64,000 bases of DNA from NCBI RefSeq assembly GCF_001078595.1, contig NZ_LFTY01000001.1, positions 671,531 to 735,530 on the forward strand. The letters are read 5' to 3'. Of the stretch, positions 8,814 to 17,220 are shown piece after piece; the first letter of the stretch is position 1; every line of letters starts with the position of its first letter. Below the pieces are notes generated by a model. The model was not told the origin of the DNA and ran no database searches. It saw only the letters and a program-made list of their open reading frames with translations. The position numbers and the translations under genes were made by a program. Source of the DNA: Candidatus Rhodobacter oscarellae (lineage in GTDB: Bacteria; Pseudomonadota; Alphaproteobacteria; Rhodobacterales; Rhodobacteraceae).

Positions 8814-9664
8814 ACCGCTTCTTCCGATGATGCAGGCCTATTCTGCACTGGTTCGGTCTCTGGGCTTTCGTCGAGATAGGCTTGGATCTCTTGCTCCAAC
8901 TCAGCCATGGCTTCGCCCCCGGCCATAAGATCTGTAATCTCTTCGCGGGTCTTTTCACCTTTACGGAAGTCCGCCGCAAGAGCCCCGCGGATGAGCACGG
9001 CGAAATGGTCGCCGACCGTCAGAGCGTGCATCACTTGGTGGGTGATGAAAATGACCGCAAGACCGCGCCGGCGTGCCTCAAGCACGATCCGCAACACGTG
9101 GGCCGCCTCTTTGACGCCAAGAGCCGCTGTTGGCTCGTCGAGGATCAGAACCCGCGCGCCAAAGTGAACGGCGCGGGCAATGGCCAGGGATTGCCGCTCA
9201 CCGCCGGAAAGCCCGCCGATCAATCGATCACCGTCATCAATCCGGGTAATGCCGAATTCTTGGACCGCACTCACTGCAATCTCATTGGCTTTCTTGCGGT
9301 CAAATACCTTGAGCGGCCCGAATTTCTTGGTCGGCTCCACACCGACAAAGAAAGAGCGCCCGATCGACATCAAGGGGAAGGTGCCCCCGAACTGGTGGAC
9401 CGTCGAAATGCCACGGTTTTGCGCGTCTTTCGGGCGCGCAAAGCGGACGGGCTGACCATCCAATAGGATCGATCCTCGCGTGGGCTCATATACGCCCGAC
9501 AGGGTCTTGATCAGGGTGGACTTGCCCGCCCCGTTATCCCCAAGAAGGCAGAGAACCTCGCCCTCTCGCACCTTCAACGAAATGTCGTGCAGGACTTCGA
9601 CGGGCCCGAATGACTTGTCGACATTGCGAAGCTCTAGCACCGGAGGTTTACTGTTATCGCTCAT
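8810..9664 (-). CDS. Sugar ABC transporter ATP-binding protein (CUT2 type, single domain)
   Basis: 284 aa. One nucleotide-binding domain with Walker A GDNGAGKST (about 43-51), signature LSGGERQ, Walker B VLILDEPTAAL and the switch His in FITHQV. Most CUT2 ATPases are about 500 aa with two domains; this single-domain form resembles the FrcA-like subgroup and would work as a homodimer. It overlaps the permease and the hydrolase genes by 4 bases each, so the three are tightly coupled. Confidence 0.94.
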   Translation of the reverse strand: MSDNSKPPVLELRNVDKSFGPVEVLHDISLKVREGEVLCLLGDNGAGKSTLIKTLSGVYEPTRGSILLDGQPVRFARPKDAQNRGISTVHQFGGTFPLMSIGRSFFVGVEPTKKFGPLKVFDRKKANEIAVSAVQEFGITRIDDGDRLIGGLSGGERQSLAIARAVHFGARVLILDEPTAALGVKEAAHVLRIVLEARRRGLAVIFITHQVMHALTVGDHFAVLIRGALAADFRKGEKTREEITDLMAGGEAMAELEQEIQAYLDESPETEPVQNRPASSEEAV

Positions 9665-10692
9665 TCCGCTTTCTCCGCTTTCTTTTCGGCCTTCTTGGGC
9701 GCGTATGTCAGTGCCATCTGGCGGAAGCTGTTGTTCATGACGACGGCCGCCAGCGTCAAAACGCCGATGATCAGAGATGCGAGATTGGCGTTGAACGAGG
9801 TGAAGTAGATGCCCTGGTTCACGATGGAGAACGTCATGGTTCCCAACACGATCCCAACCACCGTGCCGTAACCACCGGTCAGCAAGACCCCGCCCACAAC
9901 GACGCAGACGATGGTGTTGAAGATGTAGGACATACCCGCGGAGACTTGCGCAGAGTTGAACAGGATCGCCTGGTTCACGCCAACGAATGCGGCGCTAAAA
10001 GACGAGAGCGCGAACAGGCCAATCGTCAGGCGCTGCGTCGGAATGCCGGCATTTCGCGCGCTTTCCTTGTCGCCGCCAAGCGCCAGGATCCAGTTGCCGA
10101 TGGGCGAGAAGTGCAAGACAAATCCCAGAACGATGGCCCAGAGCATCCACCAGAAGATCGTCACCTGATAGATGCCGTTGATGAAATCACCCATCGTTGC
10201 CTTGATGAAGGGCGGGGACTGGACCGCAACGCTGGTGGTGCCTGTCAGGGCCACCGACATGGTCAGCGTGAGCCCCGCCACCGCAAACAAGGTGCCAAGC
10301 GTCACGATTAGGGAATGCACGCCGGTGCGGAGCGTCAGGTATCCGTTGATGAAGCCTACGAGCAACCCAAAGCAAAGCGCGGCGGCGATGCCGACCCCGA
10401 TGGGCAATTCGAAATAGCCCGACGAGATCGCAAAGATCATCGAGCTTGCGGGGATCATCGAGCCGATCGAGATGTCGAGCTCGCCCGCGATCATCAAGAG
10501 GCCCACCGGAAGGGCAACGATGCCGATGGTTGCAGCAACGTTCAGCCAACTCGCAGCGCCAGCCGCCGATAGGAACGTGATCTGCCCAAAGATTGCGAAG
10601 AAGAGGAAGACAGCCACCAGTCCGATGACTGATCCAGTCTCAGGACGTCTTACGATGCTGCCCAACGATAGGCGTTTTTTATCCGCGCTCAT
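9661..10692 (-). CDS. Sugar ABC transporter permease (CUT2 type)
   Basis: 343 aa inner-membrane channel subunit with 8-10 hydrophobic segments and the RbsC-like stretch ELDISIGSMIPASS. I place the start at ATG 10692, preceded by AAGGGA 9 bases upstream. A longer open frame continues to 10896, but its extra 68 residues are proline- and basic-rich, unlike any permease N-terminus, and run back into the hairpin after the binding-protein gene. The protein has a charged lysine-rich tail. Confidence 0.93.
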   Translation of the reverse strand: MSADKKRLSLGSIVRRPETGSVIGLVAVFLFFAIFGQITFLSAAGAASWLNVAATIGIVALPVGLLMIAGELDISIGSMIPASSMIFAISSGYFELPIGVGIAAALCFGLLVGFINGYLTLRTGVHSLIVTLGTLFAVAGLTLTMSVALTGTTSVAVQSPPFIKATMGDFINGIYQVTIFWWMLWAIVLGFVLHFSPIGNWILALGGDKESARNAGIPTQRLTIGLFALSSFSAAFVGVNQAILFNSAQVSAGMSYIFNTIVCVVVGGVLLTGGYGTVVGIVLGTMTFSIVNQGIYFTSFNANLASLIIGVLTLAAVVMNNSFRQMALTYAPKKAEKKAEKAE

Positions 10693-10740
10693 GCCGCGTG
10701 GTCCCTTGTACTTGTGATTTTGAGGTGGGTGTTGGGTATA

Positions 10741-10772
10741 AAGATGCCCCGCCGTTTCGGACGGGGCATCTT
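10741..10772 (-). terminator. Intercistronic stem-loop between binding protein and permease
   Basis: AAGATGCCCCG (10741-10751) pairs with CGGGGCATCTT (10762-10772), an 11-bp perfect stem. It lies just after the binding-protein gene and before the permease. Such hairpins usually protect the upstream mRNA end or cause partial termination, which keeps the binding protein in excess over membrane subunits. Confidence 0.75.
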
Positions 10773-10786
10773 GTATTCGCGTGCGA

Positions 10787-11761
10787 TCAACGCGCGCCGT
10801 TTTGCACGCCGGCCAGGGTGGCATCGATGTTGGATGCGTCGACAATACCTGGGCCGGTGAGAACGGGCATGGTTGGGAGGGTAAGCCCATACTCAAGATA
10901 GCTGTTGAGCAATGTCACTGCCAAAAAGCTCTGCAGGTAGGGCTGCTGGTCAATAGCGAACAGCTGGGTGCCATCTTTGATGCGGTTCAGACCGGCTTCG
11001 TTCATGTCGAACGAGCCAAACGCGACCGAGTTGGTCTTGCCCGCTTGCATGATGCCGCTGGCGGCCCAATCCGCAACCGCGGGGTTCAGCGTCAGGATGG
11101 CATCGATGGATGGGTCAGTCAGCAAGGCGGCCTTGATGGCCTGCGCGACGGATGCGGCGTTGTCCGCCTGCGTGGGCGGCAAAGGCAGCTGCTCGCTTGC
11201 AGCACCCGCCGCTTTGGCGGCCTCTAGAACGCCGTTGCAACGCGTCTCAAGGGGGAACGATCCCGGGACGTGGTTCACGCACAGGATATTCTTGTAACCA
11301 AGATCGGTAAAGTAGACGCCAGCGCCCAGACCCGCCTGGTATTCGTCGCTGCCCACATAGTTGATCGCGCCGAGTTCATTGGCCTTCTCAATGTTGCCGG
11401 AGTTGTAGAGCATCACGGTCACACCGGCCGCGATGGCCTCCTTGATCGCCACGTCCATCGAGTCTGGCACCCAATCCGCAATGACCAGGCCGTCAACACC
11501 TTGCCCCACCGCCGTGCGGATCAGGTTGGCGGCATCAGGTCCAAGATTGTCATAGTTGACCAGCTGCATGTAATTGACGGTGCCACCTGTCAGCTCGACC
11601 ACGGTGCGCGCATCATCGACGCCCTTTTTGACAGGCTGAAAGAACGTGTCGTCCGGCTTGCCCGAGATCAGCGCGATATCAGCCGCCACCGCCATGTGCG
11701 CAGCAGCGACAAAGCTTCCAGCTGCAAGTGTGGCCGCCGCCACCAAGTTCTTCATTCGCAT
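10787..11761 (-). CDS. Sugar ABC transporter substrate-binding protein (CUT2 type)
   Basis: 324 aa periplasmic protein. A typical signal peptide (MRMKNLVAAATLAAGSFVAA, cleavage after about residue 26) precedes a type I periplasmic-binding fold of the ribose/rhizopine class, with features such as GVDGLVIADW, AGVTVMLYNSG and the YQAGLGAG segment. It is the first gene of the leftward operon, 63 bases from the predicted -10. The exact sugar cannot be named. The neighbouring hydrolase suggests a substituted sugar or polyol. Confidence 0.93.
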   Translation of the reverse strand: MRMKNLVAAATLAAGSFVAAAHMAVAADIALISGKPDDTFFQPVKKGVDDARTVVELTGGTVNYMQLVNYDNLGPDAANLIRTAVGQGVDGLVIADWVPDSMDVAIKEAIAAGVTVMLYNSGNIEKANELGAINYVGSDEYQAGLGAGVYFTDLGYKNILCVNHVPGSFPLETRCNGVLEAAKAAGAASEQLPLPPTQADNAASVAQAIKAALLTDPSIDAILTLNPAVADWAASGIMQAGKTNSVAFGSFDMNEAGLNRIKDGTQLFAIDQQPYLQSFLAVTLLNSYLEYGLTLPTMPVLTGPGIVDASNIDATLAGVQNGAR

Positions 11762-11824
11762 ATTTTCCTCCCTTTGGATTCCCAGTGAGCGCCAAACCTC
11801 GCGAGGTTCTCAGCGCGTCTAGGA

Positions 11825-11853
11825 ATTAGTAAAGCGCTTTACCTTTTTGTCAA
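11825..11853 (-). promoter_or_regulatory. Sigma70-type promoter with LacI operator between -35 and -10
   Basis: On the minus strand TTGACA (11853-11848) is followed, after 17 bases, by ACTAAT (11830-11825). The perfect 14-bp palindrome GTAAAGCGCTTTAC (11829-11842) fills most of the spacer. It matches the usual LacI-family operator pattern with a central CG. Repression by the cluster's own regulator (6971-7978) is the obvious reading. Confidence 0.85.
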
Positions 11854-12280
11854 CAACTTAGGCAGATTGCGTACCGCGTGAGTTTTAATACCCTTGCGAA
11901 TTCATATGATTCGCGGCGGCTCCTAGCTGGAGGTCAGCGCCATTCCCAACATAAATAATTGATATTCAACATTAAAATATATTGGCCTCCTTCTCCCGAA
12001 TCTCTTGGCGTGACACGGAATCGTGGCCGGTGCGCCTAGGGGGCTTTGGTAACGGCTTTTAGCTGCTTCGGCGATCACGCAACCAAAAGAGGTGTTGGAT
12101 GGATGCATTTACCGCTAATTGATAGCGGCGCGGTTCACCGCAACTTCATCCAGCGGAACCTCAAACGCCGACTGCTTGAACACTATCTTCGCCAAACGGA
12201 GGTTTGCCACTGACAGCAGAACCATTGCGCTCCGAAACTGGAGCCTCGTTGCGCGCATGACGGCGCGCCCGCCTAGGCCC
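11854..12280. other. Intergenic region between sugar-import and amino-sugar operons
   Basis: About 430 bases. A hairpin CCGCTA/TAGCGG at 12112-12128 may end the nagA transcript, though it lies some 150 bases after the stop. A 60-codon minus-strand frame (12115-12297) has no recognisable family and I do not call it. Nothing else is evident. Confidence 0.4.
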
Positions 12281-13432
12281 CTATGCGCATGCGCCACCGA
12301 TCCAGGTCGCGACGTGGTTCAGCCCGCTTCCCAGCACAGCGAAATCCGCCCGAGCGCCGGGTTTTAGATGGCCGTGATCGGCTTCGATTCCAACCGCTTG
12401 CGCTGGATAGAGCGCGGCCATACGCAGGGCCTCGTCCAGTGGCACATTCACCTGATCCGTCAGAACGCGCAGGCTCGACAGCATGTCGACATCGGCCCCG
12501 GCCAGGGTGCCATCGGGCAGCGTCAAACGCCCGTCCCGTCGCAGAATGCGGCGCCCGTTCAATTCGAATTCGCGGGCCTTGGTGCCCAGCGGCGCCATGG
12601 CATCCGTCACCAGGAAAATGCGCCCCGGCCCCGCCTTTGAGTCTAGCGCGACCCGCATAGCCATGGGGTCCACATGCACGCCATCCGCAATCATCCCGGA
12701 CCATAGCCGCCCATCCGTCAGCGCCGCGCCGACAAGCCCGGGGGCGCGATGCGAAAGCGGGCTCATCGCGTTGTAGAGATGCGTCACCAGCCGCGCGCCA
12801 GCGTCGGCGTATCTTTGGGCCGTTTCGGCGCTCGTGTCACTGTGGCCAAGGCTGATCACTATGCCTTTTTCGTGCAGGATCTGCACCTGATCAGCGGTGA
12901 CATTCTCCGGCGCAATCGTGAGTTTCAGCACCCCGACACGGTCCACGAACTGAACAAGCTGATCCATGTCCGCATCAGTCATCGGCCGGATCAGATCCGC
13001 ATCATGCGCCCCTTTGCGCGCAACCGAAAGATGCGGGCCCTCGAGATGCAGACCAAGATATCCCGGCACCGCGGCCAAACTTGCCGCCTCCCCGGCGGAA
13101 AGCGCCGCCGCGGTCACGTCCGGCGTGTCGGTGATCAGGGTCACCATGACTTTAGTGGTGCCGGTCCGCGCATGCGCCGCGGTGATCCGGCGAATGTCAT
13201 CGACAGACGTATGCGACCCACCGAACTGCACAGCGTCACCGCCATTGACCTGCAGGTCGATGAAACCGGGCACGATCTGGTGATCCCCGTAATCCGCCAC
13301 GACATGGGCCGCCGCCACATCGCCCCCAGGAACGATGGCGCTGATGCGCCCGCCCGATGTGACCAGAGCGCTCTGCTCGTGCCAGCGCTCTCCGTCAAAT
13401 ATCCGACCTGCCCGTATCGCCTGGTCTGGCAT
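12281..13432 (-). CDS. nagA: N-acetylglucosamine-6-phosphate deacetylase
   Basis: 383 aa cytoplasmic amidohydrolase that converts GlcNAc-6-P to GlcN-6-P and acetate. Signatures are PGFIDLQVNGGDAVQFGG near residue 50, the metal-site GLHLEGPHL, SLGHSD, VTHLYNAM with its metal His, and the late catalytic Asp in FLVTDAMAPLG. I place the start at ATG 13432, which overlaps the SIS gene's TAA stop by one base. The open frame runs on to 13960, but only as a shadow of the SIS gene. It is the last gene of the operon ROK kinase, CutC, SIS, NagA. Confidence 0.95.
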   Translation of the reverse strand: MPDQAIRAGRIFDGERWHEQSALVTSGGRISAIVPGGDVAAAHVVADYGDHQIVPGFIDLQVNGGDAVQFGGSHTSVDDIRRITAAHARTGTTKVMVTLITDTPDVTAAALSAGEAASLAAVPGYLGLHLEGPHLSVARKGAHDADLIRPMTDADMDQLVQFVDRVGVLKLTIAPENVTADQVQILHEKGIVISLGHSDTSAETAQRYADAGARLVTHLYNAMSPLSHRAPGLVGAALTDGRLWSGMIADGVHVDPMAMRVALDSKAGPGRIFLVTDAMAPLGTKAREFELNGRRILRRDGRLTLPDGTLAGADVDMLSSLRVLTDQVNVPLDEALRMAALYPAQAVGIEADHGHLKPGARADFAVLGSGLNHVATWIGGACA

Positions 13433-14457
13433 TACATGGTTTCCGTCACCTTTTTGAGCGCTTCTGGATTGTCGGGGTCCAGACCCCGTTGGCGCGACAT
13501 GGCCTCTACAAATCCATAGAACGGCACGATCAGCGACAAGGCGTCTGTCAGAGTTGCTCCGGTTTCGACCCTGTCGAGCTGCGTCGTGCCGGCAATGCCA
13601 CCAGAGGTCACAAAAACATCTGACCCGCGTGCGGACATGGCCTCGGCTGTCTGGCGGATGGACTGTTGTGCCGCATCGGGGCTTGCCATTATCAGAACCG
13701 GTAGCCCGCGCCCCGCCAGGGCCAGTGGCCCATGCATCGCCTCTGCCGCCGAATAGGCCTCGGCATGAAGCCCGCAGGTTTCCTTGAATTTCAGCGCCGC
13801 CTCGCAGGCCATCGCAACCCCCGGCCCGCGCCCCAATACATAGAGCGACGTTGCATCGCTGAGCGCGTCGCCCAGCGGGTCCCAGCTCAGCGCTAGCGCC
13901 TCGCTCAACTTGTCCGGCAGACCGGCCAGCGCCGACTGCAGGGCCTGGTCCTCCTGCCATTGCGCCAATAGGGCCAACCCGGCCACGGCTGAACAGACAA
14001 AGCTCTTGGTGGCCGCAACCGCCAGCTCTGGTCCGGCTTGCATATCAATGCCGTGTTCCGCCTGCTGCCATAAGGGGGACCCAGCGTTGTTCGTCACCGC
14101 CACCGTCAACGCGCCCGCCGCATGGGCTGCGGCAAGGCTGCTGACCAGATCCGGGCTGCGACCGGATTGCGACAGGCCCAGCACGGCGGCTTTCGCAAGC
14201 CGCGGCGTAACGCCGTAGACAGATGCAACCGATGGGCCAAGCGATGCCACCGCATGCCCGCTTGTCAGCTCGATTGCGTATTTCAGAAACAGGCAGGCGT
14301 GATCGGACGATCCCCGCGCGATTGTGGCCACAAAAGCCGGGTCCCTTTCGCGCAGCGCCTTGCCGCATTCCGCAATATCTGCTGCCGACTGATCCAGAAG
14401 CCGAGCAACCGCTTCGGGGATTTCGTTGATTTCCTGTCGCATGTGCGTTGTGGTCAT
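13432..14457 (-). CDS. SIS-domain glucosamine-6-phosphate deaminase (NagB-II type)
   Basis: 341 aa with two SIS (sugar isomerase) domains, like the isomerase half of GlmS but without the glutaminase domain. Visible elements are ARGSSDHACLFLKYAIE near residue 50, LGLSQSGRSPDLV near 95, and the second-domain run LGRGPGVAMACEAALKFKE near 215. Such proteins next to nagA usually convert GlcN-6-P to fructose-6-P and ammonia. The position between CutC and NagA supports that role, although a related ketose isomerase cannot be excluded. Confidence 0.88.
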   Translation of the reverse strand: MTTTHMRQEINEIPEAVARLLDQSAADIAECGKALRERDPAFVATIARGSSDHACLFLKYAIELTSGHAVASLGPSVASVYGVTPRLAKAAVLGLSQSGRSPDLVSSLAAAHAAGALTVAVTNNAGSPLWQQAEHGIDMQAGPELAVAATKSFVCSAVAGLALLAQWQEDQALQSALAGLPDKLSEALALSWDPLGDALSDATSLYVLGRGPGVAMACEAALKFKETCGLHAEAYSAAEAMHGPLALAGRGLPVLIMASPDAAQQSIRQTAEAMSARGSDVFVTSGGIAGTTQLDRVETGATLTDALSLIVPFYGFVEAMSRQRGLDPDNPEALKKVTETM

Positions 14458-14486
14458 TGGGCGCTGTCCATTGTCTTTCTAAAGGG

Positions 14487-15221
14487 TCAGATTTGCGTAG
14501 CGGGTTCGGCAAGTTGCGTCTTGATGGCACGGATTTTCGTCGGGTCTGTGAACCGCGCCTCGGCCGCACCAAAACCAAGCTCTACAATTGTTGAGCCGTT
14601 GCGACGCTTACCCGAGCAAGAGGCATGCAGCCAGGGCGCGCCGGTATGGGCGGCCAGTTGGTGGGCGTTTTCCTGGGTCACACCGCTGCCAGCCATGATC
14701 GCGATGCGACCAGCGGCATGCTGCACGAGGCCAGCCACCACGTCCTGCCCCAGAGGCGCCGTCAGCGCCTTGCCGGAGGTCAGGATCGTATCAAAGCCCA
14801 GGCCAATTGCGGCCTCTACAGCGGCAACAGGATCGTCAAGCGTATCCACGACCCGGTGCAGCGTCACGCCCATGCCCTCTGCTGCGTTGCACAGTTGCTG
14901 CAAAGTCGGAAGGTCAAGCGTGCCACCCCCAGCGGAGGCGCCAAACACAACGCCGTCCAGCCCCATCTGGCGCGCGACGCCTATGTCTTGGCACATGGCC
15001 TCGACCTCCTGCGCCGTATAGCTGAAATCGCCCGGGCGCGGACGGATCATGGCCCGCACTGGAACCTCCACGGAGGCGGCAGCCTGCATGAACCCGTAGG
15101 ACGGCGTCAGCCCCCCCAGATCAAGTGCCGAGCAAAGCTCGATGCGGTCGGCACCACCTGCCACACAGGCCTGCAGACCCGCGATATCATCAATGCAGAC
15201 CTCAAGTTTTGGCGCGCTCAT
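14487..15221 (-). CDS. cutC: CutC family TIM-barrel protein
   Basis: 244 aa. The N-terminus has the family pattern LEVCIDDIAGLQACVAGGAD followed by RIELCSALDLGGLTPS, with a later MIRPRPGDFSY and the C-terminal GSGVTQENA. CutC was named for copper tolerance, but its biochemical role is unsettled. Here it overlaps the sugar kinase gene by 4 bases and sits within an amino-sugar operon with no copper genes nearby. This argues for a carbohydrate-related role for this copy, but that is inference. Confidence 0.92.
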   Translation of the reverse strand: MSAPKLEVCIDDIAGLQACVAGGADRIELCSALDLGGLTPSYGFMQAAASVEVPVRAMIRPRPGDFSYTAQEVEAMCQDIGVARQMGLDGVVFGASAGGGTLDLPTLQQLCNAAEGMGVTLHRVVDTLDDPVAAVEAAIGLGFDTILTSGKALTAPLGQDVVAGLVQHAAGRIAIMAGSGVTQENAHQLAAHTGAPWLHASCSGKRRNGSTIVELGFGAAEARFTDPTKIRAIKTQLAEPATQI

Positions 15222-16108
15222 CCTAGCTGCTCCCGCATATGGGCCGTGGCGCCAATCAGACCTTTTTCAGGACCGATCTCGGTGGCGATACACAGCGGTT
15301 CTTTGCGCGGGTTTAGCACCCGTTTGCGCAGTTCCTGGTCAAGTGCGGGTACCAGGCCGTCGGCCTTGGACAGCCCCCCGCCGACCAGCACGATATCGGG
15401 GTCAAACATATTGACGGCATTGGCAAGGGCACCGCCCAGCACGTCAAGATACACATCCATTGTGGCAGCCGCCGCGGGATCCTGCTGCGCCCAGCTCTGC
15501 AACAGCGACACGCTATCCAAGGACGCGCCACTCAGATGCCGATGCAGGTTCTCCAGCCCACGCGCGCCGGTCAATGCGTCAACGCATTGCATCTGCCCGC
15601 AGCCGCAACGCACCAGTGGAAGATCAGCCCCACTGCGCACCGCCGCGGCCGGGCCGTGCCCCCATTCGCCAGCAGATCCCGTGGCGCCGATCAAGAGCTG
15701 ACCATTCAGCACGACCGCGCCGCCAATCCCGGTGCCAAGGATGATCCCAAAGACCGTCGCGTGCCCGCGCCCCAGGCCCACTTTGGCCTCAGACAGAACA
15801 AACGCCTTTGCGTCATTGAGCACATGCACCGGGCGGCCCAGATCCTGCTGCAGATCCGCGGCCAGCGCGCGGCCCGAGATGCAGGGAATATTCGCCGACC
15901 GTAATATCCCGGTGACCGGGTCAATCACCGCCGCAATCGAAATCGCAACCGGGTCATCCCCTGTCCCGGCATGCGCGGCAATGGCCTGACGAAAGCTATC
16001 ATAGTCCTCTGTTGGCGTGGCGATACGGGCCTTTTCCTCAAGTTGCAGACTCGCGTCGACTTCTGCCGAAACGATCTTTGAACCGCCGATATCAAATGCG
16101 ATAGTCAT
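15218..16108 (-). CDS. ROK family sugar kinase (probable N-acetylglucosamine kinase)
   Basis: 296 aa. N-terminal phosphate-binding FDIGGSKI (about 4-11), the substrate/catalytic region GIILGTGIGGAVVLNGQL near residue 120, the GEWGH box, and the ROK zinc site CGCGQMQC. It would phosphorylate the free amino sugar, feeding NagA (if GlcNAc) or the deaminase (if GlcN). It is the first gene of the leftward operon and is divergent from the LacI gene at 16145, with only 36 bases between starts. Confidence 0.92.
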   Translation of the reverse strand: MTIAFDIGGSKIVSAEVDASLQLEEKARIATPTEDYDSFRQAIAAHAGTGDDPVAISIAAVIDPVTGILRSANIPCISGRALAADLQQDLGRPVHVLNDAKAFVLSEAKVGLGRGHATVFGIILGTGIGGAVVLNGQLLIGATGSAGEWGHGPAAAVRSGADLPLVRCGCGQMQCVDALTGARGLENLHRHLSGASLDSVSLLQSWAQQDPAAAATMDVYLDVLGGALANAVNMFDPDIVLVGGGLSKADGLVPALDQELRKRVLNPRKEPLCIATEIGPEKGLIGATAHMREQLG

Positions 16109-16144
16109 GTTGAAACTTCAGACCGAAAGAGCGGTGCGCCCGAT

Positions 16145-17146
16145 ATGGACAAGACTGACACGCCAGCAAAGAGATCGAAACCCGGCAAACGGCCGACGAT
16201 TTCTGATGTTGCGCGCCTGGCCGGGGTCGCGCCGGCGATTGTGTCTCGGGCGCTCTCACCGCAGCGCCGCCCGGTCTCTGCAGAAAAGAAGGAACGCGTG
16301 CTCAAGGCGGCGGATGAACTGGGGTATCGCCAGAACCCGTTGGCGCGTGGCCTGGCCACCCAGTCCATTGACCTGGTTGCGATTATTATCAACCACATGA
16401 CCGACCTCTCCGATCTCGATCTGTTTGATTCACTGCTAGACGGCGTGCAGATGCTGGGCAAGCAGGCGATTATGATCCGGGTCGGCAGCAACCAGAGAAT
16501 TGATGAGTTCCTACGCAACTCGCTGTCCTATCATGTGCATGCGGCGGTCGTGTTTTCCGATTTCGCAGATGCCGGTGAGGTGCGCGAGCTGTTTCACAGC
16601 GATAACGTTCTGATGCTGAACGGGCGCTTTGACGCCCAGAGCCACTACATCACCATCGACGAGGACAGCGGCATCCGCGACCTGATCCGTTTTGCGCGTA
16701 GCCGCGGCGTGTCTTCTGCGGCGCTGCTCACCGGGCGCAGCAGCTCGATCGTCGAACAGACGCGCATTGCGGCCTATAGATCGGCCTGCGCCATTGAGGG
16801 CATCGAGATCCAGCGCGAAATCAGCGGCGACTATTCCTATCAATCGGGCCTTGAAGCCGATTTTGGCGCAGCTACGCCAGATGCGGTGTTTTGCACGTCT
16901 GACACTATGGCGATGGGCGTCATGGATCAGCTGCGCGCGCAGGGCAAACACCCGCCGCGGGATTACTCTCTGTTCGGGTTTGACGCGATCGAAAGGGGCA
17001 ATTTCGGCGCTTACGACATTTCCAGCGTTGGCTTTGACCGGGCAGATTTTATCCAGGCCATCCTGTCGTTTCTGCAAGAGCCCGAGGCTTTTCCGGAAAC
17101 CGGCCTCTGCATTCCCACCCGCTATATTGCCCGCAGCACGGGCTAG
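16145..17146 (+). CDS. LacI family regulator of the amino-sugar locus
   Basis: 333 aa. The helix-turn-helix (about residues 15-35, ISDVARLAGVAPAIVSRAL) is followed by the hinge (NPLARGLATQS) and a sugar-binding-protein-like effector domain. It lies between the divergent kinase operon and the convergent transporter operon. A LacI-type palindrome lies just before the transporter operon (21045-21060). It is the only local regulator, so control of both arms is likely. The inducer could be GlcNAc-Asn itself or an amino-sugar phosphate. Confidence 0.92.
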   Translation: MDKTDTPAKRSKPGKRPTISDVARLAGVAPAIVSRALSPQRRPVSAEKKERVLKAADELGYRQNPLARGLATQSIDLVAIIINHMTDLSDLDLFDSLLDGVQMLGKQAIMIRVGSNQRIDEFLRNSLSYHVHAAVVFSDFADAGEVRELFHSDNVLMLNGRFDAQSHYITIDEDSGIRDLIRFARSRGVSSAALLTGRSSSIVEQTRIAAYRSACAIEGIEIQREISGDYSYQSGLEADFGAATPDAVFCTSDTMAMGVMDQLRAQGKHPPRDYSLFGFDAIERGNFGAYDISSVGFDRADFIQAILSFLQEPEAFPETGLCIPTRYIARSTG

Positions 17147-17166
17147 CAGACGGGCTTTGAGCAAAA

Positions 17167-17192
17167 CACCCGGAGGGAAAGCCCCCCGGGTG
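17167..17192. terminator. Bidirectional stem-loop between convergent genes
   Basis: CACCCGGAGGG (17167-17177), loop AAAG, CCCCCCGGGTG (17182-17192): an 11-bp stem with one mismatch. It lies between the end of the LacI gene and the end of the binding-protein gene, so it can serve transcripts from both sides. Confidence 0.75.
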
Positions 17193-17220
17193 ATGTGCTT
17201 AGTCGACCATTTGGCCTTAG

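Noticed and set aside
12115..12297. 60-codon minus-strand frame downstream of nagA
   Set aside because: Overlaps the nagA end; the peptide has no recognisable motif. It could be a gene remnant but cannot be supported.
12749..13519. 256-codon plus-strand frame over nagA
   Set aside because: Shadow of nagA with no homology.
13433..13960. Upstream extension of the nagA frame
   Set aside because: It lies wholly within the SIS gene. The family N-terminus begins at ATG 13432.
16109..16144. LacI operator between the divergent ROK and LacI genes
   Set aside because: Only loose GAAA/TTTC half-site resemblance in 36 bases; no dyad comparable to 21045-21060.
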